NCBI GenBank assembly: GCA_031291235.1
Contig: JARLJL010000009.1
Span: 433,993-497,992, forward strand
Length of the DNA: 64,000 nt
Source of the DNA: Sulfuriferula sp.
GTDB taxonomy: Bacteria > Pseudomonadota > Gammaproteobacteria > Burkholderiales > Sulfuriferulaceae
Direction of reading: 5' to 3'
Shown: positions 17,799 to 26,763 of the stretch, in pieces
How positions within the stretch are numbered: the stretch's first letter is position 1
How the letters are laid out: each line of letters begins with the position of its first letter
The notes under the pieces: model-generated
What the model was told of the DNA's origin: nothing
The model's database searches: none
What the model saw: only the letters and a program-made list of their open reading frames with translations
Position numbers and translations under genes: made by a program

Positions 17799-20240
17799 GT
17801 GAATCAATTATCCGATCAGGCATTACCGATATTGGATGCCGTCGAGGACGGGGTATTCATTTTCGCTCTGGACTCATTGCGTTTCAGCTACGTCAATGAG
17901 GGCGCTGCGCGGCAGACCGGTTATGACAAGGCAGAGCTGCTGGCGATGACTCCGCTCGATATCAAACCGGAATTCGACGAGGCGGGTTTTCGGCAAATGC
18001 TGTTGCCGCTGATACATGGGGCTGTGCGTACCATACGTCTGGAAACTGTGCATCGGACCAAGCATGCCGGGGATATTGCGGTAGAAGTGATATTGCAGTT
18101 ATTGGCACCTGTGCAACAGCAGGCCAGTGTGATTGTGATTGCCCGCAATATTACCGAACGCAGACAAACAGATCTTGCACTGAAACGGGAAACCTCCGAA
18201 TGGACGCAGGTAATGGATTCGTTCGAGGACGCGATTTGTCTGCTGGATGCCAAACGTTGTCTGCTTAGGGCGAACAAAAAGTTCTACGCGCTTATGCATA
18301 CCGAGCCCGAACTTTCAGTCGGCAAGCCGATCGCACAATTGATGTATCCGTCCGGCGAGCCCGCATCCTGTCCTGTGTGCCGGGCGCAGGAAGAAAAAAT
18401 GGATACGGTGGTTACCATGGAGGCCGATCATCCGTATAACCCCGTCCCAGGTTATCCGATAGAGATGACGATCAAGATCATACGCGATGAAGCAGGCGCG
18501 GCCAGCGGCATATTGATCAGCATGCACGACCTTTGTCATGCGCGCAAGATTGAACAGGAGTTGCGACAGAGTGAGGATCGCTTTCGCAGCGTCATGTCTG
18601 AAGCGCCTTTGCCCATGATCATTCACGCCGAAGACGGCGAAGTGCTGGAAATCAACAAGGCCTGGGTGGAGACTACAGGTTATGTTCATGCCGATATCCC
18701 AACGATCAAAGTCTGGACCGAAAAAGCTTATGGAGCAAAAGCGCAAGTCATGCAACAGAGCATTGCCATGCTCTATGCAACGACGCAACGGGCAGATCGC
18801 GGCGAACACAAGATTATGTGCAAGGACGGCAGTTCGCGCATCTGGCATATCAGCGCTGCCCCGGTCGGTAAACTGGCTGACGGTCGCAGATATGTAGTGA
18901 GCATGGCGCTGGATGTGACAGAGCGCAAAGCAGCGCAGGCTCAGATTGAGTTTCTGGCTTATCACGATGCCCTGACGCAATTGCCTAACCGGTTGCTTGC
19001 CAAAGATCGCATGGAGATGGCGATACATTCGGCAGATCGTAATCAAACCAAGTCCGCTTTGCTGTTTCTGGACCTGGATAATTTCAAAACCATCAACGAT
19101 TCGCTGGGTCACGTTGTCGGTGATGCCTTACTCAAACAGGTAGCGTTAAGCTTGCGCGGGTGCCTGCGCGACACGGACATGCTGAGCCGACAGGGCGGGG
19201 ATGAGTTCTTGATCGTACTGCCCGATATTCGCGATGGCGACGCCATCATGATCGTTGCGGAGAAGATACTGGAAAGTCTCACGCATCCGTTCGATATCGA
19301 TCATCATGCGCTGTCCACTTCGTTGTCGATAGGGATTGCTGTTTACCCGAATGACGGTGCCGATTTCGATACCCTGCTGAAAAAAGCTGACACGGCGATG
19401 TATCAGGCCAAGGAGTCAGGGCGTAATACCTACCGTTTCCATACCGAGCAGATGAATGCCAATGCAGTCGATCATTTGCAGATACGAAACGGCTTGCGCC
19501 AGGCGTTGGAGAAAAATGAATTCGTACTTTATTATCAGCCGCAGATCAGTCTGGCCAGCGGTGCGGTTATCGGCGCGGAGGCTTTGCTGCGCTGGCAGCA
19601 TCCGGGAATGGGTATGGTGTTGCCGGGACGTTTTATTTCGGTGGCGGAAGATTGCGGGCTGATTGTGCCGATTGGCGACTGGGTATTGCAGGAGGCGTGT
19701 CGGCAGGCCGTGATATGGCAGCAGGCAGGTTTGCCGGAGCTGGTTATTGCGGTGAATCTGTCAGCTGTACAGTGCAAACGCGGCGATCTGGAGCAGAGCG
19801 TCACACGCGCGCTGACTGAGTCCGGTCTGGATCCGGCCTATCTCGAGCTGGAATTGACCGAATCGATATTGATTCAGGATGCCGAGAAGGTATTAGGCAA
19901 GGTCAGACGCCTGAAATCGTTGGGTATCAAGCTGGCAATCGATGATTTCGGTACGGGCTATTCCAGCCTGTCCTATCTGAAGCGGTTCGATGTCGACAAA
20001 CTGAAAATCGATCAATCGTTTATTCGCGATATGGCGGACGATCCGAACGATGCCGCCATCGTTCGCGCCATTATCCAAATGGCCAGAAGTCTGAATCTTA
20101 AAACGATAGCCGAAGGGGTTGAGGATGAGCGCCAGTTGTCGTTGCTGCATCTCCAGCACTGCGATGAAATACAGGGATACTATTTTGCCCGGCCGATGCC
20201 TGCGAACGAATTCGCCCGTTATCTGACTGCCAATTTATAG
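17799..20240 (+). CDS. PAS-PAS-PAS-GGDEF-EAL cyclic di-GMP signalling protein
   Basis: An 813-residue soluble sensor with three predicted PAS-type segments, then GGDEF and EAL domains. The second PAS region contains a CPVC pair (YPSGEPASCPVCRAQEE), a possible redox or metal site. GGDEF is at 466-470 (RQGGDEFLIV) and EAL at 594-596 (EALLRW), with DDFGTGYSSLSYL and KIDQSFI intact, so both cyclase and phosphodiesterase activity are possible. I chose the GTG at 17799 because GGAG lies 6 bases upstream; an in-frame TTG at 17724 directly follows the previous stop. Confidence 0.88.
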   Translation: MNQLSDQALPILDAVEDGVFIFALDSLRFSYVNEGAARQTGYDKAELLAMTPLDIKPEFDEAGFRQMLLPLIHGAVRTIRLETVHRTKHAGDIAVEVILQLLAPVQQQASVIVIARNITERRQTDLALKRETSEWTQVMDSFEDAICLLDAKRCLLRANKKFYALMHTEPELSVGKPIAQLMYPSGEPASCPVCRAQEEKMDTVVTMEADHPYNPVPGYPIEMTIKIIRDEAGAASGILISMHDLCHARKIEQELRQSEDRFRSVMSEAPLPMIIHAEDGEVLEINKAWVETTGYVHADIPTIKVWTEKAYGAKAQVMQQSIAMLYATTQRADRGEHKIMCKDGSSRIWHISAAPVGKLADGRRYVVSMALDVTERKAAQAQIEFLAYHDALTQLPNRLLAKDRMEMAIHSADRNQTKSALLFLDLDNFKTINDSLGHVVGDALLKQVALSLRGCLRDTDMLSRQGGDEFLIVLPDIRDGDAIMIVAEKILESLTHPFDIDHHALSTSLSIGIAVYPNDGADFDTLLKKADTAMYQAKESGRNTYRFHTEQMNANAVDHLQIRNGLRQALEKNEFVLYYQPQISLASGAVIGAEALLRWQHPGMGMVLPGRFISVAEDCGLIVPIGDWVLQEACRQAVIWQQAGLPELVIAVNLSAVQCKRGDLEQSVTRALTESGLDPAYLELELTESILIQDAEKVLGKVRRLKSLGIKLAIDDFGTGYSSLSYLKRFDVDKLKIDQSFIRDMADDPNDAAIVRAIIQMARSLNLKTIAEGVEDERQLSLLHLQHCDEIQGYYFARPMPANEFARYLTANL

Positions 20241-20444
20241 CCCGGATTGCTGGTGTTGGCTGTAGATGGTACGTGCATCCAGCTTTGCCTGCTGGTTGGT
20301 GCGCAGCGCCGGATTTTCATCATGACTCACAAAAAAATCGGCTGCTTGCGCCTGCATGACCAGTTCGATTGCAGCCGCATCGACTAATTTGTAGCGTTCG
20401 GCGATCAGCGTCGTTACTTCATCCAGATATTCTTCGTAGGTCAT
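20235..20444 (-). CDS. Small uncharacterised protein (69 aa)
   Basis: A 69-residue acidic, mostly helical protein beginning MTYEEYLDEVTTLIAERYKL. No signal peptide, membrane segment or known motif. Its 3' end overlaps the end of the GGDEF-EAL gene by 6 bases in convergent orientation. I do not recognise the family. Confidence 0.5.
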   Translation of the reverse strand: MTYEEYLDEVTTLIAERYKLVDAAAIELVMQAQAADFFVSHDENPALRTNQQAKLDARTIYSQHQQSGL

Positions 20445-20618
20445 AGCCGTTATCCAGGTTGGTTGCGCGTGGCAGGCAGTATTATGCCAGATAAGACCGG
20501 TATTTTCAGTTTTGCGATGTCGATCTTAGTGTTTTCCAGTAATTGATCTATGCTGGAGTTTGATGTTGTTTCGAAAAGCGTCAGTGCGATGTCAGCTGGC
20601 TAGCCTAGAATCAAAACG

Positions 20619-20632
20619 GGATATAGATATCC
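20619..20632. repeat. Inverted repeat upstream of the cytochrome-porin gene
   Basis: GGATAT-AG-ATATCC, a perfect 6-base inverted repeat ending 32 bases before the chosen start codon at 20665. Its place suggests an operator or a leader hairpin; I do not recognise the regulator. Confidence 0.35.
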
Positions 20633-20664
20633 GGATAATCAGATAATTAATAATGGAGAAGGCT

Positions 20665-22053
20665 ATGAACGTATACCAGTACCAGCACGTAATGGCAGGG
20701 CGCAACGTTCTCCCGGCGCATTGCCGATGCGTCGATAATGCCACGTATATAAATAAATGCTCAGAAACGGTTTTGTCGCATTCAGGGATGGTGTTGATAT
20801 TTTCCTGGCTGGCGACGTTATTGATGCTGTTGATGTCGATGAATGCCGAAGCCGTCCCCGCATTTGCGCGTCAAACCGGGCAAAATTGTCTTGCCTGTCA
20901 TGCCGGCGGACAGTTTCCCGAGCTGACGCCTTACGGCCGTATGTTCAAGCTTACCGGTTATACCATAGGCGAGCGCACCGTACCTCTGTCGGTGATGGGC
21001 GTGTTTACGGCAAACAAGGTAAAAGTGAACGATCCGGCTGCAGGGCATACCCAGGACGGCACGCTTACGTTCAATACCGGCAGTTTGTTTCTTGCTGGCA
21101 AGATTATGGATAAGGCCGGTGTATTTGCCCAGATTACTTATAATAATTATGCTGGCGATACCGGCTTTTCGGGTCATACCGGATCGGATAATCTCGATCT
21201 GCGTTATGCGGATCGCCTGATCAATAAAAAAACGGATCTGATTTACGGCGTAACCCTGCATAACAACCCCGGAGTACAGGATGTATGGAATAGCGCCCCT
21301 GCCTGGGGTTACGGCGTTGTGCCCGGCAGTACCGGAACGGGCGCGCCGGTAACGCCGATGCTGGACGGCGGGCTTGCCCAGCAGGTGGCGGGCGCCGGTG
21401 CCTATGTTTATTGGAATCAGTCGGTTTATGCGGAGTTGACGGGGTATCGTACCGGTAACGGCGTATTTTCCTTCATGACGCAAGGCAACGGTGTGCAGAC
21501 CATCATCAAGGGCACCAATCCTTATTTGCGATTGGCGCTGACGCATGCATGGGGAGCGCACAATGCGATGATAGGCGTCTCGCATCTGGATGTGCAGCAG
21601 TATCCTGACCCCACCAATTTGTCGACGCCGACTGATCGCTACCGCGATAACAGCGTCGATTTCCAGTATCAGTATCTGCTTGATCCACATACAGTAACGG
21701 CAACATTGACGCGCATACATGAGACTGTCGATTACGGTACGCCGGGAGCGCTGGCGGATACGGTCGATTCGTTCAGGGGCAAGGCGTCTTATGTTTACAA
21801 GGCGAAATATGGCGCGACCATATCCTATTTCGATGTCAGCAGCAGTCTGAACGGATTTACTTCGCCGACCGGGTTAAGCGGCAATCGCGGCTGGACGCCT
21901 GAGATATTCTGGACGCCTATGCAATACATACGGCTTGGGGTGCAATATACGCTGTTCAACAAGGTTAACGGCGTATCCAGCAATACCGATGGCGCGGGCA
22001 GAAAAGCCAGCGACGACAATACGCTGATGTTTTATGTCTGGGGCGCTTATTAG
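20665..22053 (+). CDS. Fused monohaem cytochrome c - outer-membrane porin (Cyc2-like)
   Basis: An exported 462-residue protein: hydrophobic signal core (42-58), cleavage near AEA (61-63), then one CxxCH haem site (C75-LA-C78-H79) within FARQTGQNCLACH, then FPELTPYGRMFKLTGYT, then about 370 residues of amphipathic beta strands ending in tyrosine, as in outer-membrane barrels. The FARQTG-CxxCH-FPxLxxYGRxFKxxGYT order and haem-plus-barrel layout match Cyc2, the outer-membrane iron oxidase of Fe(II)-oxidising bacteria; relatives also occur in betaproteobacteria not known to oxidise iron. The n-region before the signal core is unusually long. The ATG at 20665 has GGAG 6 bases upstream; an ATG at 20788 would remove the extension. 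Confidence 0.8.
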   Translation: MNVYQYQHVMAGRNVLPAHCRCVDNATYINKCSETVLSHSGMVLIFSWLATLLMLLMSMNAEAVPAFARQTGQNCLACHAGGQFPELTPYGRMFKLTGYTIGERTVPLSVMGVFTANKVKVNDPAAGHTQDGTLTFNTGSLFLAGKIMDKAGVFAQITYNNYAGDTGFSGHTGSDNLDLRYADRLINKKTDLIYGVTLHNNPGVQDVWNSAPAWGYGVVPGSTGTGAPVTPMLDGGLAQQVAGAGAYVYWNQSVYAELTGYRTGNGVFSFMTQGNGVQTIIKGTNPYLRLALTHAWGAHNAMIGVSHLDVQQYPDPTNLSTPTDRYRDNSVDFQYQYLLDPHTVTATLTRIHETVDYGTPGALADTVDSFRGKASYVYKAKYGATISYFDVSSSLNGFTSPTGLSGNRGWTPEIFWTPMQYIRLGVQYTLFNKVNGVSSNTDGAGRKASDDNTLMFYVWGAY

Positions 22054-22126
22054 GTGCTGGACAGCGTGGCATATTTGCAGTCTTGGCGATGCAGATGCAA
22101 ACGAATGATCGTATATGGGGGATAGC

Positions 22127-22768
22127 ATGATGAATACAGTCACAATCGGTCTCGTTCTGGCTTTAACCACGATTGCGGCCGGCTGCACGACGACCGACAG
22201 TTCGCGCAATCTGGCCGATGCCGGCGTTCCCGGCAAAGCGCTGGCACAACAGGTATGTTCGATTTGCCACGGTGCCGACGGCAATTCGACCAATCCTACT
22301 TTCCCCAAGCTGGCGGGGCAGCAGGAAAGCTATCTGATTGGTCAATTGACCGATTTCAGAAGTCATGGCCGTTCCGATCCTGCCGGGTCGGAATACATGT
22401 GGGGCATTTCCAGGCATCTGACCGATGTGCAAATTCAGCAGCTGGCAGCTTATTTTGCGCAACAGCAGCCGATAGCGGATACCTCGGCGAATGCCAAACT
22501 GGAGGCTGACGGCAAGGCGATTTTCATGAACGGTCTTGCCAATCAGAATGTTCCTGCATGCGAGACTTGTCACGGTGCAAAAGGCGAGGGCAATGCCTCG
22601 TTTCCCCGTATTGCAGGACAGCATGCCGATTATATTGCCAAGCAGTTGCGTGTATTCAAGGATACAGAAATGCGTCCCAAGGGTGCGGTGATGAAGGTGA
22701 TTACCCATGATCTGGCGCCGGATGAAATCCAGGCGGTTGCAGCATACGTGTCGACGATTTCCCGATAG
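22127..22768 (+). CDS. Di-haem cytochrome c4-like lipoprotein
   Basis: A 213-residue protein with a lipoprotein signal (LTTIAAGC) and two c-type haem domains: CSICH near residue 42 and CETCH near residue 145. Each is followed by the class I pattern FPKLAGQQ / FPRIAGQH and a distal methionine region (EYMWGISRHLT; MRPKGAVMKVIT). This is the c4 two-domain arrangement. It would sit at the membrane face of the periplasm and could accept electrons from the cytochrome-porin encoded 73 bases upstream. The ATG at 22127 or 22130 is served by a GGGGGA tract. Confidence 0.9.
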   Translation: MMNTVTIGLVLALTTIAAGCTTTDSSRNLADAGVPGKALAQQVCSICHGADGNSTNPTFPKLAGQQESYLIGQLTDFRSHGRSDPAGSEYMWGISRHLTDVQIQQLAAYFAQQQPIADTSANAKLEADGKAIFMNGLANQNVPACETCHGAKGEGNASFPRIAGQHADYIAKQLRVFKDTEMRPKGAVMKVITHDLAPDEIQAVAAYVSTISR

Positions 22769-22786
22769 CAGTTGATCTGCGCCATC

Positions 22787-22818
22787 AAAACGGACATCAT
22801 GCAGGTGTCCGTTTTTTT
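22787..22818 (+). terminator. Intrinsic terminator of the cytochrome pair
   Basis: AAAACGGACA pairs perfectly with TGTCCGTTTT around a 9-base loop, and seven Ts follow the GC part of the stem. It lies 18 bases after the di-haem cytochrome stop. Confidence 0.92.
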
Positions 22819-22835
22819 ATTGCAAAAGGATTGCC

Positions 22836-23603
22836 TTGTCGTTTCGCAGTATACGAATAGTGCTGTTGTTATGCCTGCTCGGCGCGATAGCTGCGGTTAC
22901 CTATTGGGAGCGCTGGTCGGTGGCGCAATGGCGGCAGCCTTTGCAAGTAGTGATCTACCCGGTTAACGGCGACGGTTCGGATGAGGTGGGGCGCTATATT
23001 GCGGGATTGTCTGCATCGCAGTTTGAGGAAATTGCCGTATTTATTCGCAAGCAGAGCGAGCGTTATCGGTTAAAGCCGCTGCCGCTGCCGCAAGTGATAT
23101 TGGGCAAAGAGGTGCATGTCTTGCCGCCCGAGTTGCAGGGCGAGCAGCGCAGCATGTGGGACAGGCTGCGATGGAGTCTGGCGCTGCGTTATTACGTGTT
23201 TCACAACACGCCATTCTGGCAGAGTCTCGGCCGCATCAAGCTGTTTGTGATATTTCACCAGACTCGGGACGGCGTGCCGCTGGAAAGCTCTGTTGGATTG
23301 CAAAAGGGGTTGTTCGGTGTGATACATGCATTTGCAGATAGCCGGCAAAATGCGCAGAATAATGTGGTGATTACGCACGAATTACTGCATACGCTGGGCG
23401 CGACGGATAAATACGATGCCGGTTTGCAGCCGGTTTATCCCGATGGTTTTGCGGAGCCGGACGATGGCGAACATTATCCGCAGAAACAGGCGGAAATCAT
23501 GGCCGGGCGCATTCCGCTTTCAGCGCAGCAAGCGGTGATGCCGGCAAATCTGGCCGCGTGTGTGATCGGCTCTAAAACGGCATACGAGATACAATGGCGA
23601 TGA
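22836..23603 (+). CDS. Exported zincin-like protein with HExxH motif
   Basis: A 255-residue protein with an N-terminal signal or anchor helix (SIRIVLLLCLLGAIAAVTYW). Near residue 181 it has HELLHTLGATDKYD: an HExxH zinc motif, a following glycine and a DKYD segment. This suggests a membrane-tethered metallopeptidase; I do not recognise a named family. The best start is a TTG at 22836 with AAAGGA 5 bases upstream, only 18 bases after a strong terminator, so it needs read-through or a promoter hidden in the hairpin region. It overlaps the next gene by 10 bases. Confidence 0.65.
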   Translation: MSFRSIRIVLLLCLLGAIAAVTYWERWSVAQWRQPLQVVIYPVNGDGSDEVGRYIAGLSASQFEEIAVFIRKQSERYRLKPLPLPQVILGKEVHVLPPELQGEQRSMWDRLRWSLALRYYVFHNTPFWQSLGRIKLFVIFHQTRDGVPLESSVGLQKGLFGVIHAFADSRQNAQNNVVITHELLHTLGATDKYDAGLQPVYPDGFAEPDDGEHYPQKQAEIMAGRIPLSAQQAVMPANLAACVIGSKTAYEIQWR

Positions 23604-24196
23604 TGAAACCGCATTCCCCATCCTGCGAACGCAATCAGGCTCCCATACTTGAGCAATTGCAAATGCTGTTTGCCGATAGGCGGCATGTGCTGGAGATCGC
23701 CAGCGGTACCGGTCAGCATGCCGTGTATTTTGGCCGGGCCTTGCCGCACCTGATCTGGCAGACCAGCGACCTGTTGCCCAATCATGATGGTATTCACGCC
23801 TGGCTGGCAGAGGCACAACTGGAGAACGTGTTGCCGCCGCTGGTGCTGGACGTCACTGAACCGGACTGGCCGGTCACCGGCGTGGATGCAGTGTTCAATG
23901 CCAATACCGTGCATATCGTGTCGTGGCCGGCAGTGCAGCGCATGTTTGCGGGTGTAGGGCAGGTGTTGCTGCCGGACGGGTTGCTGTGCCTGTACGGGCC
24001 GTTTAATTATGGCGGTGCCTATACTTCCGCCAGCAATGCCGATTTCGATGTCTGGCTCAAAGCCCGGGATGCGCAGAGCGGCATCCGGGATTTCGAGGCG
24101 GTATGCGCGCTGGCCGAGGCGCAAGGCCTGCGCTTGTTGCAGGATGTCGCCATGCCGTCCAATAACCGCCTGCTGGTGTGGCGCAAGTCAGTCTGA
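23594..24196 (+). CDS. DUF938 SAM-dependent methyltransferase-like protein
   Basis: A 200-residue class I methyltransferase fold. The SAM-binding loop is VLEIASGTGQHAVYF (about 33-47), followed by the acidic LDVTEPDWP and the family segment NTVHIVSWPAVQRMF. This is the DUF938 family, whose substrate is unknown. It starts inside the end of the zincin-like gene (10-base overlap), suggesting coupled translation, and ends 9 bases inside the converging DUF482 gene. Confidence 0.85.
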   Translation: MAMMKPHSPSCERNQAPILEQLQMLFADRRHVLEIASGTGQHAVYFGRALPHLIWQTSDLLPNHDGIHAWLAEAQLENVLPPLVLDVTEPDWPVTGVDAVFNANTVHIVSWPAVQRMFAGVGQVLLPDGLLCLYGPFNYGGAYTSASNADFDVWLKARDAQSGIRDFEAVCALAEAQGLRLLQDVAMPSNNRLLVWRKSV

Positions 24197-25336
24197 CGGC
24201 AGTTGCTTGAACGGGTTGCGCTCGTTCAATTCGTCGGTGTAGCGGGCCATGCCCTGCGTTTCCCGGGCCAGGAAATCCTCGACGGCACGGCTGAATTCGG
24301 TGTGCGCCAGCCAGTGCGCCGACCAGGTGGTGACGGGCAGGAAGCCGCGGGCGATTTTGTGCTCGCCCTGTGCGCCGCCTTCGAATACCGCTATTTTCTC
24401 GGTTATGCAAAACTCTATCGCCTGATAGTAGCAGGCCTCGAAATGCAGGCCGGGGTGGTATTCCAGCGCGCCCCAGTAGCGGCCGTATAGGGTGTGGGGC
24501 GTATAGATATTGAGTGCGCTGGCGATGGGCTGGCCGTCGCGCCAGGCGATGATCAGCAATACGTTGTCCGGCATGGTGGCGCCGATGCGCTGGAAAAAAT
24601 CCAGATTCAGGTACGGCGTGGAGTGGTGCTGAATATAGGTGCTGTCATAGCAGCGCACGAAAAACGCCCACATTTCTGTGGTAATGCGGCTGCCTGTGGT
24701 TCGCGTGAAGCTGATGCCGGCATCGCGTACCCGGCGGCGTTCCTGTTTGATTTTCTTGCGTTTGTCGTTGTTCATGCATGCCAGATAGGCATCGAAATCG
24801 GCATAGCCCGGATTCTGCCAATGGAATTGCACGCCCTGCCGCAGCATCATGCCCGCCTGCTGCATTTCCCGCGCCTGCGATTCGGCGGGAAACAGGCAAT
24901 GCAGCGACGATACCTGTAGTTGCTGGGCCAGTTGCAGCGCGGCATGGATCAGTACGGTACGCATTTCTGCCGATGCAGCCAGCGCCCGCAGACCGGTAAT
25001 CGGGCTGAATGGCACAGCGCACAGCAGCTTAGGGTAGTAGGCCAGCCCATGGCGTTCGTATGCCTCCGCCCAGGCCCAGTCGAACACGTATTCGCCGTAG
25101 GAGTGACGCTTGAGATACAGCGGCATTGCACCTATCAATGATGCGTCCTGCCATAGCGTCAGAAATTGCGCCTGCCATCCGCTACGCTGAGTAGCGCAAC
25201 CGGATTCCTGCAGTGCCGACAGGAATGCGTGGGAAAGAAAGGGATTGCCGTCGGTCAGCGCATCCCACTGCGCCGCAGGAAGATCGGCGAGGGTAGTAAT
25301 GGTGCGCAGCTCAACATCGGGTGCAGGTGCACTCAT
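24188..25336 (-). CDS. DUF482 / FemAB-like GNAT-fold protein
   Basis: A 382-residue protein of the PF04339 (DUF482) family, related to FemAB/GNAT acyltransferases. Landmarks are GNPFLSHAFLSALQESGC at the N-terminus, YGEYVFDWAWAEAY, NNDKRKKIKQERR in the middle and YGRYWGALE...HFEACYYQAIEFCI...FEGGAQGEHKIARGF at the C-terminus. The function is unproven; tRNA-dependent or peptidoglycan-linked transfer has been suggested from the fold. Its start overlaps the TlpA stop by 4 bases, making it the last gene of a three-gene operon. Confidence 0.87.
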   Translation of the reverse strand: MSAPAPDVELRTITTLADLPAAQWDALTDGNPFLSHAFLSALQESGCATQRSGWQAQFLTLWQDASLIGAMPLYLKRHSYGEYVFDWAWAEAYERHGLAYYPKLLCAVPFSPITGLRALAASAEMRTVLIHAALQLAQQLQVSSLHCLFPAESQAREMQQAGMMLRQGVQFHWQNPGYADFDAYLACMNNDKRKKIKQERRRVRDAGISFTRTTGSRITTEMWAFFVRCYDSTYIQHHSTPYLNLDFFQRIGATMPDNVLLIIAWRDGQPIASALNIYTPHTLYGRYWGALEYHPGLHFEACYYQAIEFCITEKIAVFEGGAQGEHKIARGFLPVTTWSAHWLAHTEFSRAVEDFLARETQGMARYTDELNERNPFKQLPSD

Positions 25337-25848
25337 TTAGGCGTAGTCGATGGCAATAAATCGCTGATTTTTTGCATGGTTTCTGTTGCATCCCATTCTG
25401 TTGAACCGAATAGAGCATAGCGTATTTTACCGTTGCCATCTATCACGTAGCTGGTGGGGAAGGCGAATACTTTCCAGCTTTTCAGTGCATGTCCGTCACT
25501 GTCCAGCAATACGGTAAAGTCGGTGTTGACGGTTTTGATATAGGCATTGACGACATCGGGCGTTTCGCCCATGTCGACGGCAAGTATGGTAAACGGCTTG
25601 CCCGCCAGTTTTTCCTGCAGTCGCTGCATGGAAGGCATTTCTGCGCGGCACGGCGGGCACCAGCTGGCCCAGAAATTGACCAGCACTACGCGACCGCGGT
25701 AATCGTCCAGCTTGTGCGTTTTGCCGGCGAGATCCTTGAGTAGCAGCGGTGGCGTGGCGTCGCCCTGGTACGGTTTGAGTTCGCGGGCTTCGGCTACGCT
25801 TGCGGTCAGAAACAGGCTAATCAGTATCGATATGAAAATAGGTTTCAA
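25333..25848 (-). CDS. TlpA/ResA-like periplasmic thioredoxin
   Basis: A 171-residue exported thioredoxin-fold protein with signal peptide (about 1-21, ending VAEA) and the redox motif WASWCPPC in FWASWCPPCRAEMPSMQ. The fold continues with the cis-proline loop FPTSYVID. TlpA/ResA proteins keep periplasmic thiols reduced, often for cytochrome c or oxidase assembly, and could be fed by DsbD. It overlaps both neighbours by 4 bases (ATGA junctions). Confidence 0.92.
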   Translation of the reverse strand: MKPIFISILISLFLTASVAEARELKPYQGDATPPLLLKDLAGKTHKLDDYRGRVVLVNFWASWCPPCRAEMPSMQRLQEKLAGKPFTILAVDMGETPDVVNAYIKTVNTDFTVLLDSDGHALKSWKVFAFPTSYVIDGNGKIRYALFGSTEWDATETMQKISDLLPSTTPK

Positions 25849-26633
25849 GGGCGGTTTCCTCCAAGTTGTTTATAGGCATTTATGATTAATTGCGGCAGCG
25901 TCGGGGTGAGCGCCAGTTCTGCCGGCAAGGCGTCGTCGCGGAAGTAAAAGCGGTCGCGTATGCCAGGCAGCAAGTTGACCGTGACAGTGGCGCCGCCTTG
26001 CTTTAACAGTGACTGCAGTTCATCGATATGCCAGCGCCAGGGCGAAAGCTCGGGCTGCAGGATGGCGACAGGGAGGCGGGTGGCTGTGGCGATGGGCAGG
26101 TATTGCGCATCCTCGCCGGGCTCCGGCGTGGCGACGTACAGGTTGGGCGAAAGCAGGATCGCACCGCCCAAAGCGTGCGTGTTGTCATGCACGGCCGCCG
26201 CGCCGGTCAGCGCCAGCGCCGCGCCGTTGCCTTCGGTAATCAGGTAGACGGTCTTGCCGCTGCGGCGAGCGACGGCACCGATAAGCTGGGCGACATCGCT
26301 GCTCGGGATCTGTTGCATACTGCTGGGCACCAGCGGCAGGAAATAGGCGCCATGCAGATCCGCCAGCCAGACTTCAATGCCTGATTTGGCAAGCGCTGCG
26401 GCGGTGTTGAATTCGGCTGGAACCAGGCCGTTTTCGGAAGGCAGCCATAGCAGGATGGTATTGCTGGCGGCTGGAAAGATCGTAACGGGGATCTCGGTGC
26501 CGTTGGTGAGAGCGATATTTTGCGGGGCGGCAGGAAGCGTGGCGGCAAATATATCGGCCGATATCAGGGCCAGTAAACACAGCAGGCTATAACGGTGAAT
26601 ATATCCGAATGAAAGACGGTTGATGGTTTTCAT
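25845..26633 (-). CDS. Exported alpha/beta-hydrolase-like protein lacking the usual serine
   Basis: A 262-residue secreted protein (signal about 1-31, ALISADIFAA). The fold resembles an alpha/beta hydrolase: TILLWLPSENG, a central TEGNGAALALTGAAAV at the nucleophile-elbow position, and ILLSPNLY. The elbow reads G-N-G where active hydrolases have G-x-S-x-G, so it may be non-catalytic or use another residue. First gene of the operon with TlpA and DUF482. Confidence 0.6.
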   Translation of the reverse strand: MKTINRLSFGYIHRYSLLCLLALISADIFAATLPAAPQNIALTNGTEIPVTIFPAASNTILLWLPSENGLVPAEFNTAAALAKSGIEVWLADLHGAYFLPLVPSSMQQIPSSDVAQLIGAVARRSGKTVYLITEGNGAALALTGAAAVHDNTHALGGAILLSPNLYVATPEPGEDAQYLPIATATRLPVAILQPELSPWRWHIDELQSLLKQGGATVTVNLLPGIRDRFYFRDDALPAELALTPTLPQLIINAYKQLGGNRP

Positions 26634-26763
26634 AATCGGTTTGCGAGCCCCGCACTCGGTGAGTTAATGCATTGTATTGTATAAGTAATTGATGCCTTTC
26701 TTATTGAATATATATCCTATTGCATTACGCCCGGGTCGATGTTAGTTATATGACCGGTTTGCC

